From Phorcus lineatus (taxonomy: Eukaryota > Mollusca > Gastropoda > Trochida > Trochidae), in NCBI GenBank assembly GCA_921293015.1, contig OV121081.1, positions 53,841,877 through 53,905,876 on the forward strand: DNA of 64,000 bases, written 5' to 3'. The position numbers and the translations under genes were made by a program. Position 1 is the stretch's first letter. Each line of letters begins with the position of its first letter. Below the pieces are notes generated by a model. That model ran no database searches. It was given only the letters and a program-made list of their open reading frames with translations, and was not told the DNA's origin. Positions 52,115 through 64,000 of this stretch are shown piece after piece.

Positions 52115-54173
52115 AAAAAGAAAAACAAAAACAAAAACGAAACAAAGACAAATATATATTCTAACAAAATACAAGCAAAGGGAAAACTTACATCATGTTC
52201 TTACATCATTCTATGGATAATATTCAAGTCGCAATGTCAAATTTCAGTTTGCTTTACTACATCATTTTAAGGATAATATCCAAGCAGGAGGTATGGCATT
52301 AATTCATCAATAACAGTTCCTACAAATGCGTTCAGAAAACAATACATGGTTGAGTGTTATTTAAAGTTTGAATTGTATTATTGCTGTAGGCCAGGAGGTA
52401 GGAAACTGAGCAGACCGGCTTATCAAAAGAAACTCGAGGGGCTTTTTCATCAGTGACGCTATATTCGCAGACAGACCTCGTAAAACGTGAACAATCTCGA
52501 GGATACATGTACCTTTAAAAAGACCAATTTGCAAATACATTTATTAATAGACTTATAAAAAGTGTTTTCGATTCATATCAAAATAGGAATTTTATAAATG
52601 TTGCCATACAGTGTTGTATACATTTTCTACAAAAATGAATAAAATTGCTGAATTGTTTTAAAGTTTAAAGTGAAAATACAGAATTTTGGTGATAAAATAT
52701 TGCGACAATCGTAAAACAGTTGACTATCTTTCATCCCAAGGTAGTAACAGTATTCAATAATAACTCATAAAAATTCTTTTGCACTTATAGTATATTAAAG
52801 CAGATATACAATTCTAAGCTTTACAAACTTTTTAAGTTAAGATTACAATGTGGACTTTTAAGGTTTTTCGTTAGTAAATCAAGTATTTTGGAGGACAAAC
52901 GAAACTGTGAGCTTGAATAGTCCGTGTTAAATCATTGTTTTGATGACAATTCTGATATACGGGATCACTTCTCAAACCAGGAACTCCAATAAATCATCAT
53001 ACTAAAGGTCCTAAGCTAAACCTATCTTCATCTGCGTTAAATTTACCACCGTATTGAAATCTCTAAGTTTGCCAGATAAATTTGGTTATAACGAAACGTT
53101 TTTCGACGAACAGAGACAGACCCAAAACGATTTCGAACCTGTATTCAATTGACCATTAAAGAAAAATGGGATTGCTAACTATTTAAAGATTTGGCTAAGA
53201 ATCAAAGAAAGACTCAACACACGGCATGGCATCGATCGTTGTATTAGAGTAAACATAAAGCTTTTCTTGTGGCGATGTCCCTATCTTGCTTTATTAGTTC
53301 ACTGAAGACAGCTTGAGTTTTGATTGGTTAATCAATGACTGAGTTTCTCCTCAGCTCTTCACACCTCGTGCAAATACTCATAATATTTTCACCCAACTGT
53401 GTTGAAATAAGTGGCAGAGCTTCCATTCACCCACTCAAAGACAAATAAGAGGCCATTTAAACCGCGCAGTGTAAGAGGAAGATGGTAATTCAATGACCTG
53501 GAAATAGTTTTCCCAAGAAACCGGATTTGGGGGTCCGATATCATTACTGTGATTATTGTAATCATCTCCACACAGTTCATGTTCTAATCCAAGTTTGTCA
53601 ACACTGAATTTTTATTGTGTTTGACTGAATACAATATGATTACAGGGATTGGTAATGTCCAGGAAGCATTCGGAATCTAACCTTTGAAAAGGTTGTTATT
53701 CATTTCATCACTATATTTAATCAAGGCATTTAATGATTAGCCTCTATCGAACAGACTACGTTCACTTGATATGAGATCATTTCGAAAACTGCAGTTTATT
53801 TGTAAAGGTCTTTATCATTCAGTCATGTGATTAATTTGAGGAGATATAAAAAGTTCAAATATAAAATAATAACATCGACGACAAACTTTTGAGAATTGAG
53901 AAGTTACTGATTAATAATCCGTTATGCAAATGTAAAAGACTAATTTTATCTGATTTCATTTTGCAATTTAATATTAATATGATATCATTTTTAAAAGCTG
54001 AGCTGTACAGTGAAAAATGACAGTTTAAGTATTTTGTAAAATCCATTTTGATAGGCATTATGAATAATTTACGTTTGATGACGGACAGAAAAATCATTGA
54101 TTGAATATTTTGCGGAGAATTACAAGAATTACAAACTTATAGCAATAATCATGCTTTTGAATAGATACTTTAA

Positions 54174-54372
54174 GGGGCAGTAGCACGTTTTTTTAAAACG
54201 AAAAATACAGTGATCTCACGACAATGAAAATAAATGATAACTTTTTCAAGGCATTGCTTTTTAATCAAAAGAAGAAGTTTTAAAACGAACGTACCATGGT
54301 CGCTGAAGCTATGCTAATTAAAAGGTATTTACAGAAAAAGGTGATATTGCTAGATACTTGACTATTTTTTTA
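54174..54372. repeat. Diverged direct repeat, copy A
   Basis: Shares with 54697-54920, in order, GGGGCAGTAGCACG, TGATCTCACGA, AAAAGAAGAAGTTTT, AAACGAACGTA and TTAAAAGGT. It is probably one half of an old interspersed repeat with two related units, or a local duplication. No coding potential is apparent. Confidence 0.7.
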
Positions 54373-54696
54373 CGACTAAGGATGATCGGGTTGAGTAATA
54401 AGATGTTAGGACCCTCTGAAGACAATACATTTGACATTTACTAATGTCTAATGGGGACATTTTTAAGACAATATGTGTTTATAAAACGTTCTACAGCCTA
54501 TACAGTTTACGTATGACTTTGTAAAATGATGTCCAAGATCATTGATACGTATGATAAGTTCAATTTTTAATTTTAGTTACAGTAGTGACTTTTCAGAAAT
54601 ATCAAGGTGTACTCTATTAGCACTTATATGACAGTATTTACAGCAGTGCTCAGTTACGAGGGCGACTGAAGGACAAAAAACTAGGCAATTGAAAGG

Positions 54697-54920
54697 GACA
54701 GTATCACGCTGTTAAAGTACACAAAATGATCTCACGAAATCAAAAATGAATGTTTCAAATCATAAGGCAATCTGTTTTGATAAAAAGAAGAAGTTTTCAA
54801 ACGAACGTAACATGTTAGATTACGCCACGCGAATCGATTTCCCCGCCATAAAAATTATTAAAAGGTGTTCATCCTAAAATTGCCAGCAACAGTTCTCACT
54901 TGATACTTGATACTACAAAT
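54697..54920. repeat. Diverged direct repeat, copy B
   Basis: Same order of blocks as copy A (GGGACAGTATCACG, TGATCTCACGA, AAAAGAAGAAGTTTTC, AAACGAACGTA, TTAAAAGGTG), with a longer insertion before the last block. Confidence 0.7.
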
Positions 54921-57900
54921 ACTTGTGTTTCAATCGTAAGGTGTTTGACCATCTGAATATAATGCATTTGGCATAACATAAATCTGATGAGGGAATTTTG
55001 AAGAAATATGATTAAAAAAATTGGCAGAATCACAGTGTCAGCCCACGTTTAAAGTTATTCAAACCGACTATCCGTAGTTGTAGAAAGACATCATGTAACA
55101 AGCGACAACTGAGGCCATTTAAATGTGAACATATTTTAATCATTTGAAATAGAGAAACGGTTTCGCGTAAAGTAACTGCTAATCTTACGTTAATTACGTC
55201 ATTACGATTATAACAACATTGTCATGCAATTTGTAAGAAAAAATTTCGAGAGAGCTCTTTACTTGCCAACAAATTTTGCTACAATTGCTTTTACAAGATT
55301 TTCCAACTTCTTCCGTTTGAATCATAGAATGATGATGGTGATAACTTTGTCCTCAGGACAAATACATGTTGGAAATTCGGATTGTGACAATGCACCCTGC
55401 AGCCAGAATGCAGTGCCAGGTAAATCGTATTCTATCCTTATTATGCCGAATGTTAAGCAAGGAAGCAACAAATCCAATCTTTTAAAGGCTTTTAGTAAGC
55501 GCGACCAGAAATTAACTGGAAACTATTTCGTGTGGATAAAGAATGTCTTTATGCATTCTTATGTCGTCTTTGTCATGCGAGTGATGATTTCCATTCCAAT
55601 AGTATACGCTTACGTATGTACGTGTGAATGTACTAAGGTGGTCGTAGTTTTAAGGAAAGGGAGATGAAGTGAAGATTGTCTTCTGAAAGGAGGGCCAGGC
55701 CGTCGCAACAATAAACAATTACAAGACAGCTAATTAACTTTGTGCAGAGGAATGTTCATCTCAACAAACCTCTATCTCATGCTAATTCTATGAGCAGTTG
55801 AATGACAAGTCATCAAGACTTGAATTGCTAAGAAAATACTGAGACCGATGTTCGTGAACCCCAAGCATGTCCTAGTGAAAGTGTTGAAAAGTGTTGAAAT
55901 ACATTTTCATTTGGCTACACTTTCAGCAATATCATTGTCGATAATGATTCAATTCAGCCTCCCAAATTGGAACAGGGGGTTCCTTTCAGTTTGTGAAGCC
56001 GCTGCGTTCGAATGTTTACTACAAGCATGCTAGATTCTAGTAGCGAGACCTGAAAAAAGCTTGAGCTGCAAAAATTGATTGACGAATTGAGAAGGTCGGA
56101 AAATGAATTAAAAGCTGCTCGAAACTAATTATGGTGGATTTAGTGATAGTTTTACGTGACTTTTTATCCTCTCTCTTCAATTTCTTTCTCTACAGTGTCA
56201 CAAATGGAAGTCTCAGGGTGTGCATTTTAGCAGCTAAATCAATAGAGTTCCTTCAAAGAAGCAAGGTATAACAATGACCCAGTCTGTAGTGAGTGACTGA
56301 CATGGGCTTAAACATCATATTGTAGTTATGTCCAAGTCGGCTATTACGTCAATTACAAATTACAAGCAAGAATACTTTGTTATTACACTAGATTGCATTT
56401 ATTTTGTCCTGCGTGTGTTATTATACAGTTATTATTGTGGATTCTTATTAAACTGTATAAATTATTAAAGTACTAGTCTTATCATTATTGAATGCATATC
56501 ACAAAATCACGATTCTCCATTGATACACTAATGACGGCTATCTTATGATCATCTTAGAAATGATAACAATGCTATTTACATGAAAATTTACAATATCGTC
56601 ATTGAATATTATAATATCGCTCATTATTGTTCTCTATTTAAACAAGCCCAAAGACATAAATCGTTTGATCATGGATGCTTTCTTGTCTGGCTATGGGATT
56701 GTGGGTTCGCATTCCACAATGCAGTCCTCTTGATTTGGACTATTGCACATTGTGTGATACCAAATATAAAACAATATACGCAATGTTCCAAAACAAACAT
56801 ATCTATTTCATAGGTCGATAAGTATATGTGAAATGAGTAAAAGAAAGAAATCTTTAGCAAATGCTGACATCTAAATAAGTTTAAATTATACTTATGCCTA
56901 CGAATACGTGAATAGCTGAGTACATGAATTGTAACTCGTATATATATATATCGATATCTGTTTATCTCCGATGGTGAAATTGACACCGATAAATGTGAAA
57001 ATGAAACAAGAACCCAAGAACGGATTCGTATGAATATATGGCTTAGAGCCACGGGCTTTCTCATCTGGCAAGATGAGATATTTCATTAAAGGTTTTGAAA
57101 AGATGTACGAGAAAAGTTAACGTTACTCTTAAGATGATATTTTAAACAAAACATTATTGACATTTCTTATCTTACAGTTTCCTTAGGGGTGACATTTACA
57201 TTTATAGTATAGATTAAATGACATCTATCACGAAAAAAATAATTTCAAAAAGTGAAATACTAGGATAAAATTCATATTTCATTAGATTATCGGCATGACT
57301 TGGACTTGTCACCTCGTTTAACGCGAAAACAGTACTGATATGAATGATCATGGTGTAAAAACTAACAATTATTTCGACTCCGATGGATTCATCAATTTTT
57401 TCCCTTTGAAGCCACATCGTGTTCGTCACTTCATGCTCAAGTATTGATGAATATACACCTAACGCATATTGCCTTTTCTTAAATCGTACATATCAGCCTT
57501 TACCGTTGATAATGATGTTATGATATTGAAGCATAACATATGGGATATATCCACGTCAACACAAAACCATCGCTCGAGACGAAAGCTAATCTCTTAATTA
57601 CGAATCACTTAGAATTTTGATAGCACCAAAAGGTGAGGTGACGTCTGATCTATCAACGCCCTATTAGCGATAGTCAGAGTTCCCATCAATAACCAAGGGC
57701 TTAAAACTTACTTTGCGAATAGGAAACTTCATCTCTGAGGACATTGTCACATTTCCAGATATTTCATGGCGTCTCTACGTACTTTTGATATAACACCTTT
57801 CTCATAATAGTAAAAATTTCAACTGGAGACCCATTGTTAATGTCAATTCTATTAAAAGTCATTCATTGTTTTTGACAAATCGAAAAAACCTCACAAAATT

Positions 57901-58904
57901 ATATACAATAATGCTTGTTTTTATTTTTTAAACTCTTCTTATCGTGATAGAGTCTGCATATGATGAGTGGCATTACGCACTTTCATCGCCTATTACGCAC
58001 AACATCTTAAACACTATTGTTATTAAGAAACAGAAAATATCACCTGAGTGTCTATTGTTTATCAACAAACATGAGATTATATATTTCATTTTAAATACGT
58101 TTTTATAACGTTTTCACGAAATGTGTACATTTCTGTAATCTAAACTCGTAATGCGATGCGAAGAGGTCACAGTGAATACATTTAGACGTCGCCATGTCTA
58201 TGTTGTCACAGCATAGTAAAATCCTTACTTGATGAAGTAAAACAATTGTGAGGCAATGTTCTTGACGACATGTAGGGCACTGTTCCAAACTACTAGCAAA
58301 ACCTAAGTAATATCTTTTGATCTACTATAAAAGATTTCTCCCATGGAATTTTTTTTTTATCAATAATACAATCTTTGAAACAATTTGCTGCTTCAATAAA
58401 CAAAACACTAACCCAAACTTACAGAAGGTATAAGATATTTCGACGTTTAATTTCCTCTTTGAAAACCATTGATTATGACGTTTCGCGCGGATTAAAAACT
58501 AAAACCTTTTATCAATTAAAGTTGCTGGATTGATGTTACGAGGTCGCCAATTACTGTTTTGAGTTCTTTGTAAAACTGAACTCTACATATTTTTTCTGTT
58601 GGGTTTCGAGAACGCTGACAGAACGTCTCCTAGGGAGCTACAGTTTTATACCCTTACAGTCGTGACTTTGAAAGCAGACTAAAAACTAATTTATGACATT
58701 TGAAATATGAAACTGAAGTATTCTGACCTATAGCTGGCAAATGAATTATCAATGGAAATCAAACCAATTTATTGACATATTTTACAATCTTCATATGACA
58801 CATACTATCAACGTTAACAATTTTGTTTACATGTAAGGATTTCATGTAGGAAAACACAAGCATTATCGATTCTTTAATTATATTTCATATTATTAGATGT
58901 GACG

Positions 58905-59192
58905 TGATTTAGCGTTTAACACCGCTTTCAAGTGTAATTAACTTATGTCACAGCTTCTGGTATCATTGCAGATAAAAAGCCCACAACACTATCGTGGTGA
59001 AACCTGTGGGCATTGACTGGAACTAGCAAGCCATGGTTGGTTCCGCTCTGAAGGTTAGTGTAGCACTGTACTCACACCTTACTATATGTAGATGTTCTCA
59101 ATTGCATACAAAGTTGCCGAGCCCCTGGCGTTATTCGAATCCCGACCTCTTGATCTGAAGCCGAAAGCACTAACCACTGCGCTACCCCCCCA
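58905..59192 (-). mobile_element. tRNA-derived SINE, near full-length copy
   Basis: On the minus strand the head has a good A box (TAGCGCAGTGGTTAG) and a B box GATTCGAATAAC. The body runs left to about 58905 with TTTAACACCGCTTTCA. It aligns along its length with the copy at 28.2-28.5 kb but differs at many positions, so both are old. Confidence 0.8.
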
Positions 59193-60867
59193 TAATATTA
59201 GACTTTTAGAAATAATTATCCTTGTATTTGGGAATGAAAAGACACAAAGGATTGAACTTGTCTTAAACATTGAGCACAACGTCGATGTGCGGAGAGGGTT
59301 ATTGATAATGCATGCAGCCCACAGTAAGACATTGCTGCTCTGTACGTGTCTCGAACACTAATGAGAATATGCCACAATGCGAATGGACTGGCTCTAAGTT
59401 AGTCCCAACTTCAAACACATGCTCTGATTAAATTGTACACGGCAATTAGCAACATGTTTCTATTCGAGAAGATGGAAGAGGGTTCTTGGGGTTCTTACTT
59501 TTATCTCCAACAGACATCACTTCACTAATTTGGTATATATTCATTAATAATCAGCAATGTTCCAAGTCCAGGTACTCAGACACCGGATAAATCTTTCAAT
59601 CATTCATGATTAAGTTATCTTTTCTCCAATCTCTACGTTCATTTATTCAACATGAACGCTTCAAGGATTCAAGTATAACTCAGTGAGTAAAGCTAAAAAA
59701 GGATGTGACTTAACTATGATATTGATTTGTCACAAAGTATAATATCGATTGTGATAAAGAACAATATTTTGAATTTCATGACTTTCCTAAATATTCATAT
59801 GCTAAGTTTATTAAAAAATGGGAACAAATTGATCCCAATACAAAAAATTCTGACAAATGAAATTCCGTTCATTGAAAACGTGATTACATTATACAACTGC
59901 CTCCAGCAATATAGATGGAGTCAAATATCATTTTGTTTCTGTCGTGTTTTACAAGCATACCGCCTATCGTTAGCGAGTAATCATTTATTGATACATTAGC
60001 AACATCTGAGATTAGTCAGGGCAGATAGCATCAGTTATCACCTACCAGGGAGCTGTACTCGAGAAACACAGAGTAAACTCAGTCGAACACGCGATGCTTA
60101 TGTACCCAAGAAACCAAAGTCTATTAATATTGATCTGGCTTTGAAGATATCTGTTGATTGAAATATTTCCCATTCTATCTAAGTCAACTCATCCCGAACA
60201 ATATTTATATGAGAGCCTAAACAACCATTAAATATCGCTAGATAAGCATCGCTATGTTGACTGTCAGGACACGACGTACATTTACATTATTGGAATGTAA
60301 GAGGAATAAAATCAATACTGTAACAGAAACAGGGCTGCTCGATATGCCAACAGTCGCTGATGACAGTTTAAACACCATCAAGGAAGTGCGAAGCTGTGAA
60401 ACAATTGAATCCAATAAAGTTTCATTGTTGTTGGTCAATACCAATCTTTATTGCCCTTTTCGGTACACTGCTACAAGTGCCTGTCATGCATTTCATTTCC
60501 TAATGACATTTATGATTTTTTTTGGTCAGGAGCTGAAAGGCTACTTTAAGCAACATCCATTCATATGTTCAATCTCACCTTTTCCTCGTAAAGGGTTCCA
60601 TTAAGATGTTACATTTGAAACCGTTTCAAATGACAAGACACAGTAGAACATATCATTTTATGAATTTTAAAAAAGGTTTCAATGCCATCAAATCAATATC
60701 TTAATTCAATCTTTACCTCATTTCCGTTTATAAAGATAATCAAATATCATAGCATAACTGAAGAGGCTGTTACATGATTTGAGATAAATAATTCAAAGCT
60801 AAATTTTACAAAGTTAGCAGCAAACAAGATTAAATGTTTTAAAGCATCACAGAAGAGAAGTACTCAC

Positions 60868-61260
60868 CGAATTACGTGGCTTGTTCTTCCACCACTCAAA
60901 CGTGTCGTACTTGTAATCTCCTTGCAATGAAGAACGCTTTTCTCTCTTGCGTTTTGGACCCACTTTAGGGACCCGTTTGGACCGGGATTCCTGTAAGTTA
61001 ACAGCAGGAGGTTTAGGCTCAACGTACTGTGTCTCCTCTTTTATCTCCACACGTTTCTCACTGTCTCTGTATATCCTCCTCAACCCCCTCAAGTCCTCCT
61101 GTAACCGTGTAATCTCAGAGTATCCATACCACAGTGAAACTCCAAATAAAGCAGTCAAAATGAGGGTGAGGATATACAACAAACGAATATGAATCACAAT
61201 ATTTGCCGTCTCCTGTGGTGTTTTCTCTTGAGTAACTGTCTCAGTCTTTGAGTGTGACAT
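60868..61260 (-). CDS. Exon 1 of a type II transmembrane collagen (gliomedin/colmedin-like): cytoplasmic tail, TM helix, furin sites
   Basis: This first coding exon encodes 131 residues and ends in phase 0 at a GTGAGT donor. The ATG has A at -3, and an in-frame TAG lies nine codons upstream (61285-61287), which fixes the start. Residues 1-26 are polar and probably cytoplasmic. Residues 27-47 form one hydrophobic helix with no cleavable signal, so it should be a signal anchor (type II topology). Residues 49-70 are charged and heptad-like (LQEDLRGLRRIYR), a possible trimerising coiled coil. Two dibasic furin-type sites follow: RSKR at 93-96 and REKR at 106-109, the latter followed by SS. There are no cysteines. 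Furin sites between the membrane and the collagen domain are known in gliomedin, ectodysplasin and collagens XIII/XXIII/XXV, where they release the ectodomain. The gene assignment is inference; the exon itself is well supported by reading frame, splice site and domain order. Confidence 0.88.
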
Positions 61261-61419
61261 TGTGGACGAAGGATTGATTATGTCCTAGAATATCACTGAA
61301 ATCCGAGAACAGAGCGCTGGCGACGACTGTGTATCAGGAACGTGGTCCAGCTTACATACTGACAACCTTCTGGCTGTAGAACAATTTGACTTGTATTCGA
61401 GCCGACTTGGTTCTACATC

Positions 61420-61500
61420 TCTTCTAATCGACGAGGTGTCTTCTTCCTCTTTATAGCATGCTATCTTATCTCTACTGACGTGATATATACTATTACCAAT
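61420..61500 (-). promoter_or_regulatory. Candidate core promoter of the transmembrane collagen gene
   Basis: On the minus strand a TATAAA box occupies 61450-61455, about 190 bp upstream of the ATG. The start of transcription would then be near 61420-61425, with a 5' UTR of about 160 nt. Just upstream of the box on the same strand are GATAAGATAG, which contains a GATA-factor motif, and a TATATA run. The box and spacing are seen in the sequence; that it is used is inference. A small unspliced leader would agree with the in-frame stop at 61285-61287. Confidence 0.35.
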
Positions 61501-64000
61501 TTCTTACGGCCAGTTAATGTTTGCTAAAGGTAAAAGGACGGATGCCGTTTAGTTGGGTACAATCAAAGTGAACACGGCTATATAGTACCAGTAAAGTTCA
61601 ATAAACTGTAGGAGATTAATGTGAGTATGTAACGGCGGAACAGGAGAAGCCGGTATGAGAATCGTGCTATACACCTCCGCACTTCACACACATATCTTCT
61701 CGATATCTGCAGTAACTCCTCTCAAAATGATGAGTGCGAGTGGAAAGAAGCCAAAAAGAAAAAAAGATCCAGATGCAGATTAATGTCACGTAGGTTGCGC
61801 CCACTGATCGGTGTGAGAGGGTCTCTCTTTACATGTATTCACCTCCCCGTCTCATCACCGATTTGCTAAACGATTTCCTTTAATCCTGATGAGTTTCTTT
61901 AATAATGATTCTCAACACAAGACGGACTCTAACTGTCTGTCAACAGGCACTCAGGGATGACCGAAAGGATAAATTGGCTATCAATTATAGGCGCGGTAGT
62001 CAAGACGAAGCTTTTATCTGCAGGAGGTGTTGGCGAACGCTCTGTTATGACGGGTTTGGATCTTGCGCATTGATCTGCTGAGACGCAATTTCATTACGTT
62101 AGAACACTTAAGCTAGCAGTTCTCGTGTGTGTCTCTCGGACCAGTCCACCAAGAAACTCTTCTGTCTTGTGCATGGTCCATATAATCCCCTACATGCGGG
62201 TTCAGCAATGAAGGACAGCTTTAGTCTTTGTCAAGAATGGAGGTGGCTCTTCGACCCCCATCAATAATTTAATCCCCCACAATTTGTTGATAGAGTGAAT
62301 CAATACATCAGTTAACTACCGAAACGCTCCAACGTCTATTGTCAAGCTCCTTCCGTCCCAATCCGCAACACGTCGGCTCTCCTCCACTTAAACGTCGATT
62401 TGATGCCAAGTCGTCAGAATTAATATTTAATATCTTCAAATGTCAAAACGATGTCCCCGCATATGCAAAGTACGCATTTCCGTGGCAATGTCTTCTTTCA
62501 TGTTCTTTTAAATATTCAATTGAAATGTATCAAAATGATAAATGCAGGTTTCCGCCCCAATGGCATGTTGATCACGAGGGCTGTAAGAGAGTGGTGACAG
62601 ACGAGGAGGGACGACCTCAACTCATATGTATTTTCTTCTAGTCTTCACTTAGCCCCGTGTCTGAGCGCCTTCAGATGCAGTTACGGCGATGTATCAAAAT
62701 TCACATGAAGCCCCACGATTGATCTCAATGTCAACTTCGCTATTTAAAAGGTCTGAACTTGACCGCGATTGATACATATACTTATCAGCCTTGCTTCGTA
62801 TTAGGCACGTCTGACTTGACGTCTATCAAATACGTGTAGTGTCCGTTAGTTACACCAGAAGCATCTTAATTCTTTTCTCTACAGTATGATCACGCTGTCA
62901 AAGCTCAAATGCTGTGGGCAGCGTCTATATTATCTAATAAAAGCAAACACAGCGGGTGTCAATGTTCGGCGACACGGAATAACACACTGTTTGATTGAAG
63001 GCTTTGTGTCCCGGATCGAACTCCGCCTTTCACAGAGGGCAGGTCTGTATGTTCCCAGTGAAACAAGCAACCACGGTGCAAGGATTGGGAGCTGATTTAT
63101 TCCTCGTTCTAGGTTTCCGTTGTTGAGGCCATAAAGCTCGCAAAGATAATTGGTAACATGTCGACGACAAGCACTCCACCGAGAGCTAATGCGAGAGAAA
63201 AAATATCAACTGCAGAACATCTCTGTGGAAATGGTTCGTGAATAATCCTTTGGAACCTGGCGTAATCGTTCAATAATATTTTGATAAGAAGAGTTTGTTT
63301 AGGTTCATCACATTATCTGCTCTGGAGGTGGCTTTTCAATGTTAAATTGGATATTGGTACACACGGCAAACAAGAGATATTTGATAAGTTCTATGAGAAA
63401 TATTCGATGAAGATTAGGAATTTTTTCTCATGGGTGAATTTAACCTTTGCCAAGAATAACTAAGTGAATTTGAAATAATAGAAAATCTATGAGGAAAAAT
63501 AAATAACTCGGTCCGAAACATTAACGTTAAATTACAGATTCAATTTATACTTCTTTTTATGTCAAGTTAAGTCTAACAAGAATTGATTCAGAAGATGACC
63601 AATTATTTACGATATACAAATGTGGTCCTTTGCATACAGTACACCTAAGTAAATGTATGAAGTTAAGCAACAATTGGCTCGGCTCATCGGTTTCGTGTCC
63701 CAAGTCATGACTTGCTCTGACAGTTTGACGGGAAATTTACTACCCCTCATTGAGACATAAATGGAGACTTCAGGTTAGCCGTTAAGCAAAATACACTATT
63801 GAAAATAATGCTCATCCATGCACCTAGTCCCAAAAAGGGTTTCTGATGTAGCATTGGTTTTGTGACGTTAAAGCTCTACAATCGTTGGCTGTGTAAAGAA
63901 TAAGGTTAAAATGTAGAGTGCGTCTCAAGTCATGCACTATGAATATATATTCATTAATTTTCGAAGTATGTCATAGAAAAGTGCCATGAGAAGTAATTTT
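61421..64000. other. 5' flank of the transmembrane collagen gene, no gene recognised
   Basis: The flank has somewhat more GC than the introns. Short open frames at 62339-62641 and 62886-63095 (plus) match no family I know and lack splice or codon support. A lysine-rich 18-codon frame near 61727 (plus) is too short to call. I see no repeat array or clear transposon. Regulatory elements may lie here but I cannot define them. Confidence 0.4.

Larger units (their letters stand above)
24986..60867. other. Intron 1 of the transmembrane collagen gene (~36 kb)
   Basis: The intron separates the membrane-anchor exon from the collagen exons. It holds the 29-bp array, SINEs, LINE tails, the Penelope-tail inverted repeat and several other arrays, listed separately. 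Stretches 29-36 kb, 44.9-46.3 kb, 46.6-51.3 kb, 52.3-54.1 kb, 55-58.8 kb and 59.4-60.8 kb show no gene, array or element I can name. Open frames such as 55224-55667 (plus, 147 codons) and 48004-48402 (minus) match nothing I recognise. Confidence 0.6.

Noticed and set aside
55224-55667. 147-codon plus-strand open frame
   Set aside because: No recognisable domain, no splice or promoter context, low-complexity hydrophobic tail; plausible by chance in 64 kb.
61727-61783. 18-codon lysine-rich plus-strand frame upstream of the promoter
   Set aside because: Too short, with no donor site at its end; no reason to prefer it over chance.
62339-62641. 100-codon frame in the 5' flank
   Set aside because: No recognised domain and no upstream promoter or splice support on the plus strand.

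Overview
The window is animal nuclear DNA, most likely from a mollusc. It is AT-rich by eye and almost wholly non-coding, with GT-AG introns, a Penelope-like retroelement, LINE tails, a Tc1 relic, tRNA-derived SINEs and large tandem arrays. The mollusc call is an inference. It rests on the SINE body type, a motif resembling '..TTTAACGCCGCTTTCA..' repeats I associate with molluscs, and on the Penelope/hammerhead-type repeats. I could not search a database.

One protein-coding gene spans nearly the whole window on the minus strand. I could build six consecutive coding exons: 61260-60868, 24985-24922, 14965-14912, 9217-9104, 5901-5785 and 1944-1864. They total 823 nt (274 codons plus one base). 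All junctions are GT-AG, and after exon 2 every junction is phase 1, splitting a glycine codon. The product is a type II membrane protein: a short cytoplasmic tail, one transmembrane helix, a short coiled-coil-like juxtamembrane stretch, two furin-type sites, a Cys-x6-Cys pair, then interrupted Gly-X-Y collagen repeats. This layout fits the collagen-olfactomedin (gliomedin/colmedin) group best; membrane collagens of the XIII/XXIII/XXV type are the alternative. The gene is not finished at the left edge. A TATA box at 61450-61455 (minus) and an in-frame stop upstream of the ATG place its 5' end.

The introns hold the rest. Intron 5 (1.9-5.8 kb) is plain. Intron 4 (5.9-9.1 kb) holds a Tc1/mariner relic and a 5'-truncated Penelope-like element with an intact GIY-YIG reading frame. 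Intron 3 has no clear element. Intron 2 (15-25 kb) holds two long foldback hairpins around a possible small inverted-repeat element, plus a cluster of TGACGTCA motifs. Intron 1 (25-60.9 kb, about 36 kb) starts at its 3' end with a 1.8-kb array of 29-bp repeats only about 50 nt from the exon 2 acceptor. It also carries SINEs at 28, 41 and 59 kb, LINE tails at 38 and 51 kb, and a perfect 110-bp inverted repeat at 39 kb built from Penelope tails with a hammerhead-like core. Other contents are a pyrimidine-rich 30-bp array (42.7-44.3 kb), a 55-bp array (51.4 kb) and a diverged direct repeat pair (54 kb).

The two most unusual observations are these. Every unit of the 29-bp array reads, on the gene's sense strand, like a 3' splice site (pyrimidine run followed by CAG/G), so dozens of acceptor look-alikes sit just upstream of the true exon 2 acceptor. 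The inverted-repeat element at 39.2-39.7 kb carries two mirror-image copies of a hammerhead-ribozyme-like core related to the tail of the Penelope element at 8.8 kb.
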